NCBI RefSeq assembly: GCF_042654525.1
Contig: NZ_JBHSGP010000014.1
Coordinates: 1,364,001-1,428,000, forward strand
From: Geojedonia litorea
GTDB lineage: Bacteria > Bacteroidota > Bacteroidia > Flavobacteriales > Flavobacteriaceae
DNA: 64,000 nt
Reading direction: 5' to 3'
The translations under genes were made by a program, and so were the position numbers. Positions 8,726-16,292 of this stretch are shown here, one piece after another (the first letter of the stretch is position 1; every line of letters starts with the position of its first letter). A model generated the notes under the pieces. That model worked only from the letters and a program-made list of their open reading frames with translations. It had not been told where the DNA came from and ran no database searches.

Positions 8726-9538
8726 ATGAAAAACGTTTTACTCTGTGTTCTCTTTTTCTTTGTATCCTTTTCAGCCTTAGCGCAAATCTTTGAACGCATA
8801 GAAGTTAAAGGTAAAATTGTGGTAGATAGCAGTGATGTTGAAGGTATAACAATTTATAACACATCCTCTAATAAAGGCACTTTTGCTAATGAAAAAGGAG
8901 AGTTTACAATTGCGGTTATGTTGAATGATCGGGTAGAGTTTCACGCGCTTCAGTTTAAAGATTTTACAATAACCATAGATCAAAATATTATAGATTCGAG
9001 ACAGATGACCGTTTTTCTTATTGAGAAGATTAATCGATTAGACGAAGTAATCATTCTACCTAAAGGTTTGAGTGGCGATCTTGTATTGGATATTGAAAAT
9101 GTGAAAACAGTAAATGTTGATATGAATGCGCTTTACTTTGGCATCATGAATAGCGATGAATACGATTTTACAGATGATTACCGATCACAAATTGAAAATA
9201 TAGCCTTGCATTCCCAGAGTCAGACGATGGTAAATGGTCTTAATGTTGTTAACCTAGTTGGGGTTTTATTAAAACCTCTGTTTAAATCTAAAAAAAAGGA
9301 ACAGCAATCTAATGTTGTACCAGAGATGACCGTAAGCAAATTACAATCACGGTATGATATTGAGTTTTTAAGTTCGAATTTTGGAATCCCTAAAGATCGT
9401 GTTAGTGACTTTGTGAATTATGTTGAATCCAGTGGCATGGATTATAGTTTATTGGATGAAGGCAAAGAATTACAATTTTTAGAGTATTTAAACACAAAAA
9501 GTCAGCACTATTTAAAAACACAAATTGAAAAAAATTAA
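8726..9538 (+). CDS. carboxypeptidase-regulatory-like secreted protein, paralogue 1
   Basis: 270 residues with signal peptide (NVLLCVLFFFVSFSALA, then Q). Residues about 25-110 form a CarboxypepD_reg-like beta-sandwich as at the N-terminus of TonB receptors, ending in a LDEVIILP strand like a DEVVV plug start, but no plug or barrel follows. The C-terminal half, from the SGDLVLDIEN segment on, is specific to this family and not recognised. Overlaps the next gene by 14 bases; the two share layout and motifs and look like a tandem duplication. Probably periplasmic or envelope-bound; function unknown. Confidence 0.75.
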   Translation: MKNVLLCVLFFFVSFSALAQIFERIEVKGKIVVDSSDVEGITIYNTSSNKGTFANEKGEFTIAVMLNDRVEFHALQFKDFTITIDQNIIDSRQMTVFLIEKINRLDEVIILPKGLSGDLVLDIENVKTVNVDMNALYFGIMNSDEYDFTDDYRSQIENIALHSQSQTMVNGLNVVNLVGVLLKPLFKSKKKEQQSNVVPEMTVSKLQSRYDIEFLSSNFGIPKDRVSDFVNYVESSGMDYSLLDEGKELQFLEYLNTKSQHYLKTQIEKN

Positions 9539-10325
9539 GTGCTTCACATACGCTGCTACTATTCTATTTATAACCTGTTCTCTATCGGCGCAGGAGGTCA
9601 TACTCAATGGTCGGGTCATAGCAGACGATGAGGTTGAAGGCATTCATATAATTAATAAAACAGCAGGTAAATTTTCAATTACCAACCAACATGGAGAGTT
9701 TATTATTCCGGGTAAACTGAATGATACTATTATTATTTCTGGGATTAAATATTTGCGTGAGGAAGTAATTGTAAATGCACAGATGTATAATTCAAAAACG
9801 CTTGAAATTCCCCTAACCGAAAATATCAATCAACTAAATGAAGTCATCGTAGGAAGGGTTTTGACGGGAGATTTAAGATCGGATATTGAAAATGCCAATA
9901 TAAAAAGCGAAATTAATTTTTACGATGTTGGGATTCCAGGGTACACGGGTAAACTGAAAACACAAAGTGAACGTCGGTTATTTGAAGCTGATAATGGCAA
10001 GTTTTTCGTTTTCTATGGAATTGGCTTTGCCATAAATGTTCATAAAATTTTGAACAGAATTTCTGGTCGAACAAAACAGTTAAAACTTCATGTGCGATTA
10101 GAAGCTTTAGATACTTGCATGTTGAGAGCAAAATCTGAATTTTCTGAAACCCTTTTTGGAGATTTGAATATTGAAGATCATTTAGAAATGGAATTTTTCT
10201 ATTACGTTTCAGAGGATCCAGAATTTTTGGAAATATGTAAAAGAGATAATGCTATGGAAATGTACCAATTTTTAGTGGAGAAACTCGTTAACTATAAAGA
10301 GAATCAAAGCGACGTAGAAGATTAG
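9525..10325 (+). CDS. carboxypeptidase-regulatory-like secreted protein, paralogue 2
   Basis: 266 residues from a TTG start inside the end of the previous gene. Signal peptide (YAATILFITCSLSA, then Q), then the same regulatory-like domain with NGRVIADDEVEGIHIIN and the strand INQLNEVIVG, followed by TGDLRSDIEN, equivalent to SGDLVLDIEN upstream. The C-terminal half has diverged from its neighbour and keeps an acidic tail. Overlapping frames suggest translational coupling. Function unknown. Confidence 0.75.
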   Translation: MKKIKCFTYAATILFITCSLSAQEVILNGRVIADDEVEGIHIINKTAGKFSITNQHGEFIIPGKLNDTIIISGIKYLREEVIVNAQMYNSKTLEIPLTENINQLNEVIVGRVLTGDLRSDIENANIKSEINFYDVGIPGYTGKLKTQSERRLFEADNGKFFVFYGIGFAINVHKILNRISGRTKQLKLHVRLEALDTCMLRAKSEFSETLFGDLNIEDHLEMEFFYYVSEDPEFLEICKRDNAMEMYQFLVEKLVNYKENQSDVED

Positions 10326-10376
10326 ATCTTTAAAAATATTTATGAAACTATCAAGGTATCTAACCTTTCAACTTAT

Positions 10377-10384
10377 TATATTTG
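10377..10384 (+). promoter_or_regulatory. -7 promoter box for tatA
   Basis: TATATTTG ends 5 positions before the GTG at 10389, consistent with a leaderless transcript. Confidence 0.5.
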
Positions 10385-10388
10385 CATT

Positions 10389-10676
10389 GTGATACTAGCA
10401 GCAACATTTTTATTTATAGGCACAACCGAAGTCATGTTCATACTATTTATAGTAGTGATGGTTTTCGGTGCCGATAAAATTCCTGAAATTGCCAGAGGTC
10501 TTGGTAAAGGCATGCGTATGCTTAAAGATGCTTCAAATGAGATTAAGACTGAAATCACTAAAAGCGCCGAAAAGCAAGGCATTGATACTGATGTAACAAA
10601 AAATATCAGTGAAGAAATTAAGAAAGTTAAAGATGGTCTTGACGATTTTACAGGTTCTGTAAAACGTAACCTTTAG
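10389..10676 (+). CDS. tatA: twin-arginine translocase subunit TatA/TatE
   Basis: 95 residues from GTG. Pore-forming subunit of the Tat export system for folded proteins. A short membrane helix (EVMFILFIVVMV) leads into the family hallmark FGADKIPEIARGLGKGMR, an amphipathic helix, then a charged C-terminal tail. Later ATGs would remove part of the helix, so the GTG is preferred. tatC is not in the window. Ends almost touching the convergent O-methyltransferase gene. Confidence 0.93.
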   Translation: MILAATFLFIGTTEVMFILFIVVMVFGADKIPEIARGLGKGMRMLKDASNEIKTEITKSAEKQGIDTDVTKNISEEIKKVKDGLDDFTGSVKRNL

Positions 10677-10677
10677 A

Positions 10678-11319
10678 TTATTTTTTTCTAGAAATAGTTA
10701 GTCCGTCTCTAATGGGCAATACTACCGTTTCAACCCGATCATCCTGTTTTAAAAGCGTATTATAAGCTATTAATCCTTTGGTGTCAACATCATCAGGTTT
10801 TACAGATTCAAGAACTTTACCACTCCATAATACGTTGTCAGACAAAATAATGCCGCCTTTATTAAGTTTGTCAACGATCAATTCAAAGTAGTTGCAATAG
10901 TTTTCTTTATCGGCATCTATAAATACCAAATCAAAATTCATATCGAGATTTGGGAGGATTTTTAAAGCATCACCAACGTGCTGATGTATTTGATTGCCAT
11001 AAGGAGATTGATCAAAATACCTGCGTTGAAAATCAAAAAGCTCTTCATTAATATCGATGGTATGCAATTCTCCATTGGGATGCATGCCTTCGGTTAAACA
11101 CAAGGCTGAATAACCAGTATAGGTGCCTATTTCTAAAATAGTTTTAGGCTGAATTAATTTTGAAATCATACTTAAAACCCGACCTTGGTAGTGACCACTC
11201 AACATGCGTGGTTGCAAGATTTTCTGGTGGGTTTCTCGATTTAATTTTTGAAGTAATTCTGGTTCGTCTTCAGAATGTTTAATAATGTAGTCGTCTAGAT
11301 CTTCTGATATAAAATGCAT
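10678..11319 (-). CDS. class I O-methyltransferase (caffeoyl-CoA type)
   Basis: 213 residues from ATG 11319, 4 bases after the preceding stop; a longer frame to 11346 would overlap that gene. SAM-binding KTILEIGTYTGYSALCL and the metal-site strand FDLVFIDADKENYCNYF are the O-methyltransferase family 3 signatures, with SDNVLWSGKV near the C-terminus. It is the last gene of the kynurenine operon by spacing, so an aromatic or catechol-like product of that route is a reasonable but unproven substrate. Confidence 0.85.
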   Translation of the reverse strand: MHFISEDLDDYIIKHSEDEPELLQKLNRETHQKILQPRMLSGHYQGRVLSMISKLIQPKTILEIGTYTGYSALCLTEGMHPNGELHTIDINEELFDFQRRYFDQSPYGNQIHQHVGDALKILPNLDMNFDLVFIDADKENYCNYFELIVDKLNKGGIILSDNVLWSGKVLESVKPDDVDTKGLIAYNTLLKQDDRVETVVLPIRDGLTISRKK

Positions 11320-11323
11320 GACA

Positions 11324-12412
11324 TTAATTATTAAGAATTCGGCCAATTAATTTTTGTTTCGCTACTTCATCATCACCACAAAGCCATTGTATCACGTTGT
11401 CTTGCCAAATAGCATCATATTCGTCTTGATTAATTAGTTTTCTCTCCATGGCCAAATCAAGAATCTTGCCTGGATATGAAGATTGTTTGGCGCTTTCCAT
11501 TTCACCTAACGGATAAGGATCATCCAAGCCCATAATGACCTGTTTAGACGTTTGATTTTTAATTAATAACTGCAAGGACCCTGTATCATGCACTAAAGTA
11601 TCAAAAAAGATGTTTTTATGTCCTACAGCTTTTCTCGGATGATGTTTACCTTCAAATAAATCGGGTCGCCCATCAAAACCTTGAATCCGTCTTCCTAAAT
11701 TAATCTGTGCCAATTGCCCGCCATGAGCAAAACAGGTTCTCATATTAGGATATTTTTCCTGATAACCGTTTAAAGTTAAAAAGTGATAAGCGTCAGCACA
11801 TTGTGCGAGCATCCATATTAAGTGAAATCGCCAAGATGTATTTTCAAGTTTAATGAACTTTTCACCGTCATAAGGATGAATTTCGACAGCAAGGTTATAT
11901 TTACTTGCCAATTCAAAAATGGGCTCATTTTCTTCATCAAAAATGCATCTCCAAGTACCAATAGTGTCCATGTAATGCGTTGGCAGACAAAGTAATTGTA
12001 AACCATGTTCTTCAACACAGCGTTCAATTTCCCAACAAGCACTACGTATAAAGCCAGGATGTACTACAAAACCGCAGGTAAATTTACTTGGATTATCATG
12101 TTGAATTCTAGCATTAAAGTCATTTTGAAAACGTAAGGCTTTCTTCATTTCTTCAACACGTAGACCATTGCCGTATAATTGCGATAGATTTAAAACCACG
12201 GCATGATCAATTTTATTACGGTCCATCCATTCTAGCTTTTCATGTAAAAAGAAACTAGAATCGGTCACTGGTCTGCTCCAATCTTTTTGGAGCATAAATT
12301 TCCTGTCTTTATCAACCCAAAAAATTCCTTTTTCTCTCATGAAATCTGGAATTTCTTCAGGGTAGGGAAGAAGATGTGAATGTCCGTTAATACGTAATTT
12401 GCGTTTTTCCAT
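11324..12412 (-). CDS. amidohydrolase, predicted 2-amino-3-carboxymuconate-6-semialdehyde decarboxylase
   Basis: 362 residues from the ATG at 12412 (an in-frame start also exists at 12427). The N-terminal metal ligands are INGHSHLLPYP (HxH); further candidates are VEIHPYDGEKF, TCFAHGGQLAQ and MGLDDPYPLGE. It falls in the amidohydrolase_2 family that includes ACMSD, which decarboxylates the ring-opened product of 3-hydroxyanthranilate and steers the pathway away from quinolinate. Its place directly after the 3-hydroxyanthranilate dioxygenase gene supports this. It is longer than classical ACMSD (about 335), so the exact reaction is inferred. Confidence 0.8.
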   Translation of the reverse strand: MEKRKLRINGHSHLLPYPEEIPDFMREKGIFWVDKDRKFMLQKDWSRPVTDSSFFLHEKLEWMDRNKIDHAVVLNLSQLYGNGLRVEEMKKALRFQNDFNARIQHDNPSKFTCGFVVHPGFIRSACWEIERCVEEHGLQLLCLPTHYMDTIGTWRCIFDEENEPIFELASKYNLAVEIHPYDGEKFIKLENTSWRFHLIWMLAQCADAYHFLTLNGYQEKYPNMRTCFAHGGQLAQINLGRRIQGFDGRPDLFEGKHHPRKAVGHKNIFFDTLVHDTGSLQLLIKNQTSKQVIMGLDDPYPLGEMESAKQSSYPGKILDLAMERKLINQDEYDAIWQDNVIQWLCGDDEVAKQKLIGRILNN

Positions 12413-12488
12413 ATTCACTTTCCACATCAGTGGAAATGGTTTTAAATATTAATCTTGCTTGAGTATTCGGTTTTTGCCTTTCTAATAG

Positions 12489-13022
12489 TTAGTCAATTTG
12501 TACCTTTTTTGGAGGTTGCATAACTGCTGAGCAATTAGGGCAACTACGTTTAGCAGTATCGCTATAATAGTTGTCAAAGATTTTTGGCATATCTGTCTCT
12601 ATATTTTTAACCGAAAAATCTTCTTCATAAAGTTTTGTTGTGCACTTTTCACAAAACCAAAGTAAAGCATCTTTCATGCCTTTAGGGCGTTTATACTCTA
12701 TCACCAGTCCAACTGTATTTGCACCTCGTTGCGGTGAATGGGGCACTTTAGGAGGTAATAAATAAATATCGCCTTCCTTGATATGGACATCTTTTGGCGT
12801 TCCATTGTCTATAATTTTTAAAACAATATCACCTTCAATTTGATAAAAGAATTCTGGAGTTTCATTATAATGGTAGTCTTTTCGACTATTAGGACCTCCA
12901 ACGACCATCACGATAAAGTCACCATCTTTCCAAACCACTTTATTTCCTACTGGTGGTTTTAAAAGGTGTCTGTTTTCTTCTATCCAATCTTTAAAATTTA
13001 AGGGTGAAACTAGATTGCTCAT
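12489..13022 (-). CDS. nbaC: 3-hydroxyanthranilate 3,4-dioxygenase
   Basis: 177 residues. Non-haem Fe(II) cupin enzyme opening the ring of 3-hydroxyanthranilate to 2-amino-3-carboxymuconate semialdehyde. Iron ligands are expected in KDYHYNETPEFFYQ (His, Glu) and PPKVPHSPQR (His). The C-terminal rubredoxin-like metal site is intact: FCEKC and CPNC, as in the bacterial enzyme. Normal length. It sits between the SDR and ACMSD-like genes on the same strand. Confidence 0.95.
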   Translation of the reverse strand: MSNLVSPLNFKDWIEENRHLLKPPVGNKVVWKDGDFIVMVVGGPNSRKDYHYNETPEFFYQIEGDIVLKIIDNGTPKDVHIKEGDIYLLPPKVPHSPQRGANTVGLVIEYKRPKGMKDALLWFCEKCTTKLYEEDFSVKNIETDMPKIFDNYYSDTAKRSCPNCSAVMQPPKKVQID

Positions 13023-13055
13023 GATTTTATTTTTTAGATCTAAACTGTTATAAAG

Positions 13056-13838
13056 TTACAAAGATTTTGTGCGTCCACCATCAACGGGGACATTAATTCC
13101 ATTTACATAGCTGGCAGGACCACTTGCTAAAAATGTGATGACGTTAGCCGTTTCTTCTGGCTGTGCAAATCGTTTAGCAGGGGCATATCCCTTCATAATT
13201 TCTGCCATAGCTTCAAACGTTGTTCCTTCTTTTTCAGCTTTTACTTTTATAATTTCAGAAAGCCGTTCGGTTTCAGTGAACCCAGGAAGCACATTGTTTA
13301 CGGTAATCCCGAATGCTCCAACTTCAATAGAAAGTGTTTTACTCCAATTACCAACCGCTCCCCTTATGGTGTTGCTTACTCCAAGACCGGGAATTGGTTC
13401 TTTAACTGATGTGGAAATGATATTGATAATTCTGCCAAACCCTTCGGTTTTCATAAAAGGGATAACAGTTTGTACCAATACATGGTTGCATTTTAAATGC
13501 TGTGTAAAGGTGTTTTCAAATTCTTCTAATGTAGCATTTAAAATTTCGCCACTTCTTGGGCCACCTGTATTATTGATTAGAATATGGAAGCCATGCTGTT
13601 TTGCTATAAAATCGGATACTTTTTGTTGTAATTCTTTTGGGTTTGAAAAATCGGCCACAATGTAGCTATGATTTCTATGTGAAGGCAATTCGGTTAGAAC
13701 CTGTTTTAATTTATCTTCATTTCTAGCCATTAAAGTAACATTAACACCTTCTTCGGCCAATGCTATTGCTGTTGCTTTTCCAATTCCTGCTGTACTACCG
13801 CAAACTAATGCGTTTTTGTTGTTTAATTTTAAATCCAT
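13056..13838 (-). CDS. short-chain dehydrogenase/reductase of the kynurenine operon, atypical active site
   Basis: 260 residues with Rossmann motif VCGSTAGIGKA, NNTGG after strand 4 and catalytic-region Ser in INIISTS. The usual YxxxK is missing: the position reads SNTIR (residues 155-159), Ser for Tyr and Arg for Lys. The C-terminal NNVLPGFTETERL and INVPVDGG are otherwise normal. A divergent SDR group has the same substitution, so this is probably not a mutation. Known kynurenine degradation to 4-oxalocrotonate needs no SDR, so its reaction is open. Confidence 0.82.
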   Translation of the reverse strand: MDLKLNNKNALVCGSTAGIGKATAIALAEEGVNVTLMARNEDKLKQVLTELPSHRNHSYIVADFSNPKELQQKVSDFIAKQHGFHILINNTGGPRSGEILNATLEEFENTFTQHLKCNHVLVQTVIPFMKTEGFGRIINIISTSVKEPIPGLGVSNTIRGAVGNWSKTLSIEVGAFGITVNNVLPGFTETERLSEIIKVKAEKEGTTFEAMAEIMKGYAPAKRFAQPEETANVITFLASGPASYVNGINVPVDGGRTKSL

Positions 13839-13863
13839 GTTTTTAGATATAAGATTCTAGAAC

Positions 13864-13921
13864 CAAGAATCAAGACCTTAAAATTTGTCTTGGTTCTTGA
13901 TTCTGAAAGTCTTGGTTCTTG
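13864..13921. repeat. intercistronic hairpin with three copies of a 13-mer
   Basis: GTCTTGGTTCTTG occurs at 13887-13899 and 13909-13921. Its reverse complement occurs at 13864-13876 with one change that still allows a G-U pair in RNA. The first and second copies can form a 13-bp stem with a 10-base loop between the aldehyde dehydrogenase stop and the SDR start. It may be a dispersed repeat or an mRNA processing/stability element. Confidence 0.7.
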
Positions 13922-13922
13922 T

Positions 13923-15365
13923 TTAATATTTTATACATACGTTCTTTGCTTCTGTAAAAAAACGCAAGGCTTCAAAGCCACCTTCCCGTCCAACACCAGA
14001 AGCTTTTACACCACCAAAAAGGGTGCGTAAATCACGCATCATCCAAGTGTTGACCCATACAATGCCAGATTGTAATTGGTTGCTCATACGCATAGTGCGT
14101 TTTAAGTCGTTGGTCCAAAGCGTTGCAGATAGGCCATATTTTACTTTGTTTGCCATTTGTAGTACGTCATCTTCAGAGTTAAAGGGCATAATGGTTACTA
14201 CTGGTCCAAAAATTTCTTCCTGGTTTACACGACATTCATCGTTTGGAACTTCAATTACAGTTGGTTGTAAATAATAGCCATTTTCAAAGTCTTTTACAGT
14301 GACTTTTTGTCCTCCACATAATAGGTTTCCACCTTCACTTTTAGCGATGTTGATATAATCCATAACTTTTTCGAGATGCGGTTTTGACACTAAAGCGCCA
14401 ATAGTTGTTGCCGTATCTGATGGATGACCGACTTTCAATTGCTTGACTTTAGCAACAAAATCGGTTTTAAATTTTTCATAAATAGAAGCCTCTACAAAAA
14501 TGCGACTGCCACACAAACAAATTTGCCCTTGATTGGCAAATGATGAACGCAGGGTTGTATTCAACATATCATCATAATCGCAATCGGCAAAAATGATATT
14601 CGGGTTTTTTCCGCCCAATTCTAAAGATAGCTTTTTGAACATTGGTGCAGCAACTTTAGCAATATGTGCACCTGTTGCTGTGCCACCTGTAAAGGAAATC
14701 GCTTTGATGTCTGGATGCTCAATAATAGCTTGACCCGTAGTTGTGCCTAAACCATGAACTATGTTTAACACACCTTTAGGCAAGCCTGCTTCATTGCAAA
14801 TTTCACCTAACAAAAATGCAGTTAGAGGTGTAACCTCACTAGGTTTTGCAACCACACAATTTCCAGCAGCCAATGCTGGAGCAATTTTCCAAGTAAATAA
14901 ATAGAGTGGGAGGTTCCATGGTGAAATACAACCCACAACACCAATAGGCTGGCGTAAGGTGTAATTGATGGCATTATGACCAACACTTTCGTGGCTTTCA
15001 CTTGCAAACTGTGTAATGGCATTTCCGAAAAAGCGAAAATTACTTGCTGCCCTTGGTATATCAATCTCTTTAGCCAATGAGATAGGCTTACCATTGTCCT
15101 TACTTTCAGCTTCTGCAAAGCGTTGTAAGTTGGCTTCTAGTAATTCTGAAATTTTTATTAAAATGCGACTACGTTCTTCCAAAGTGGTTTGTGACCAACT
15201 TGGAAACGCCGATTTGGCAGCGATGTACGCGTTTTCGACATCTTCTTTGGAGGAGTTTGGAATTTGTCCATAAACTTCACCATTGGCTGGGCAGTAGTTG
15301 TCTAACCAATTATTTTGAATTGGGTCATGAAAGTTGCCGTTGATGTAGTTTTTTATGTTATTCAT
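13923..15365 (-). CDS. aldehyde dehydrogenase, predicted 2-aminomuconate-semialdehyde dehydrogenase
   Basis: 480 residues, standard ALDH length. Oxidises an aldehyde with NAD(P)+. Motifs: SPWNLPLYLFTWKIAPAL, cofactor loop SFTGGTATG, catalytic Glu in LELGGKNPNIIF and catalytic Cys in GQICLCGS. By operon position it should turn 2-aminomuconate semialdehyde (after ACMSD) into 2-aminomuconate. Its ATG overlaps the TGA of the GIY-YIG ORF (ATGA), so that insertion lies immediately upstream of its start. Confidence 0.88.
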   Translation of the reverse strand: MNNIKNYINGNFHDPIQNNWLDNYCPANGEVYGQIPNSSKEDVENAYIAAKSAFPSWSQTTLEERSRILIKISELLEANLQRFAEAESKDNGKPISLAKEIDIPRAASNFRFFGNAITQFASESHESVGHNAINYTLRQPIGVVGCISPWNLPLYLFTWKIAPALAAGNCVVAKPSEVTPLTAFLLGEICNEAGLPKGVLNIVHGLGTTTGQAIIEHPDIKAISFTGGTATGAHIAKVAAPMFKKLSLELGGKNPNIIFADCDYDDMLNTTLRSSFANQGQICLCGSRIFVEASIYEKFKTDFVAKVKQLKVGHPSDTATTIGALVSKPHLEKVMDYINIAKSEGGNLLCGGQKVTVKDFENGYYLQPTVIEVPNDECRVNQEEIFGPVVTIMPFNSEDDVLQMANKVKYGLSATLWTNDLKRTMRMSNQLQSGIVWVNTWMMRDLRTLFGGVKASGVGREGGFEALRFFTEAKNVCIKY

Positions 15366-15721
15366 TTTAATTCTATGTCTGGTCGAGCGCAGTCGAGACC
15401 TTCATTGTTTTCTGGATTATACTTTGAATGGGTCGCATTTCTGCATTTGGCTAAAATTTGGAGCAAATCAAAATCTCCCTTTGCTAAAGCTATTTTCTTT
15501 TTGTTACTCCAATTTTTAATTTTCTTCTCAAAATAAATTGCTTGCTTGACATCATTAAATTCTTGATAAAATATAAGTTCTGTTGGTCTTCTGTTAAATG
15601 TAAAACAATTTTTATTCAATCCATTTTGATGTTCTTCAAATCTTCTGGAAATATCATTTGTAAATCCAGTATAAGTTAAGCTATCAGAACATTTTAATAT
15701 GTAAACGAAATATGATCTCAA
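15362..15721 (-). CDS. GIY-YIG nuclease-domain protein inside the kynurenine operon
   Basis: 119 residues, one GIY-YIG domain of the small UPF0213 type: YFVYILKCSD, the YTGFT half, Arg in ISRRFEEHQNG, and the metal-binding Glu in IYFEKKIKNW. The last residues, GLDCARPD, are encoded by the left 24-bp inverted repeat at 15377-15400, so the frame runs into the repeat; the matching right repeat lies 25 bases upstream of the ATG. Such proteins are possible DNA endonucleases; activity here is not shown. It has no role in tryptophan metabolism and looks inserted between the ridA-type gene and the aldehyde dehydrogenase. Confidence 0.88.
   Translation of the reverse strand: MRSYFVYILKCSDSLTYTGFTNDISRRFEEHQNGLNKNCFTFNRRPTELIFYQEFNDVKQAIYFEKKIKNWSNKKKIALAKGDFDLLQILAKCRNATHSKYNPENNEGLDCARPDIELK
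15377..15400 (-). repeat. CGACTGCGCTCGA repeat, copy A (inverted)
   Basis: Exact reverse complement of copy B at 15746-15769; lies within the 3' end of the GIY-YIG frame. Confidence 0.85.
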
Positions 15722-15745
15722 TTTATGTTTTCTTCTTTAAAAGGA

Positions 15746-15769
15746 GGTCTCGACTGCGCTCGACCAGAC
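15746..15769 (+). repeat. CGACTGCGCTCGA repeat, copy B
   Basis: 24-base unit starting GGTCTCGACTG and ending CTCGACCAGAC; imperfectly self-complementary around TCGA. Confidence 0.85.
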
Positions 15770-15779
15770 AAACATGGGT

Positions 15780-15795
15780 TGCGCTCGAGGAGACA
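15780..15795 (+). repeat. partial CGACTGCGCTCGA-family repeat, copy D
   Basis: TGCGCTCGAGGAGAC matches the second half of copy B with two changes; just downstream of the ridA-type gene. Confidence 0.6.
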
Positions 15796-15806
15796 TTTTT
15801 ACTTAA

Positions 15807-16241
15807 TTATAATTTCTTATACGCCATCACTTTGATTTCCACCACCAAATCGGGATGAGGTAATTGATGCACCGCAACCGTTGTGCGTGTTGGACCCGTT
15901 TCTTTGTCAAAAAATTCAGCATAGGCTTTATTGTAGCCTGCAAAATCATTCATATTCACTAAAAACGAGGTTACATCTACTACATCTTTAAGTGTAGCAC
16001 CTTCTTTGGCGAGATTCTTTTCAATATTTAATAAGACTTCTCGAGTTTGTGTTTCAATGTTCAAACGTTTTGTGCCCATTTCGTCAATTATATCAACGCC
16101 TGCAATAGTATTATCGGCACGACGTGAGCTGGTACCAGAAACAAATATAAAATCACCTACGCGTTTGGTGTGTGGATAAGCGCCTCTAGGTGTTACATTA
16201 GTTCCTGCGGAGGCAGGAATCTCATTATTTTTATTGCTCAT
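15807..16241 (-). CDS. RidA-family protein, predicted 2-aminomuconate deaminase
   Basis: 144 residues. RidA/YjgF fold with GDFIFVSGTSSRR, the NIEKNLAKEGATLKDVV helix and the C-terminal GPTRTTVAVHQLPHPDLVVEIKVMA carrying the conserved Arg and Glu. In this operon it is expected to be the AmnD-type deaminase turning 2-aminomuconate into 4-oxalocrotonate and ammonia. Near the N-terminus the residues EIPASAGT are encoded by a palindromic repeat (16202-16219), so part of the start region may be acquired DNA. Repeats of another family flank the gene on both sides. Confidence 0.85.
   Translation of the reverse strand: MSNKNNEIPASAGTNVTPRGAYPHTKRVGDFIFVSGTSSRRADNTIAGVDIIDEMGTKRLNIETQTREVLLNIEKNLAKEGATLKDVVDVTSFLVNMNDFAGYNKAYAEFFDKETGPTRTTVAVHQLPHPDLVVEIKVMAYKKL
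16202..16219. repeat. palindromic repeat TTCCTGC-GGAG-GCAGGAA inside a coding region
   Basis: Perfect 7-bp inverted repeat with a 4-base loop, read in frame as IPASAG within the RidA-family gene. Same architecture (7-bp stem, 4-base loop) as the repeat at 60379-60396, but different sequence. Confidence 0.75.
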
Positions 16242-16261
16242 TTTATAGTATTCAATTTATA

Positions 16262-16285
16262 GTTCTCGACTGCGCTCGAACAGAC
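16262..16285 (+). repeat. CGACTGCGCTCGA repeat, copy C
   Basis: 24 bases matching copy B at 22 positions, in the gap between kmo and the RidA-family gene. Confidence 0.8.
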
Positions 16286-16292
16286 ATAATGT

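Larger units (their letters stand above)
15377..15769. mobile_element. GIY-YIG cassette bounded by perfect 24-bp inverted repeats
   Basis: 15377-15400 and 15746-15769 are exact reverse complements over 24 bases (core CGACTGCGCTCGA). They enclose the GIY-YIG ORF apart from its last few codons. Further related copies follow at 15780-15795 and 16262-16285. No transposase is present and target duplications were not seen. Mobility is inference from the repeats, the nuclease and the misplaced position. Confidence 0.55.

Noticed and set aside
8726..10325. One frameshifted gene split in two
   Set aside because: Each half has its own signal peptide and the same domain order, so they are paralogues.
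13135..13665. 176-codon plus-strand frame opposite the SDR gene
   Set aside because: Fully inside a conserved gene on the other strand, with no recognisable domain.
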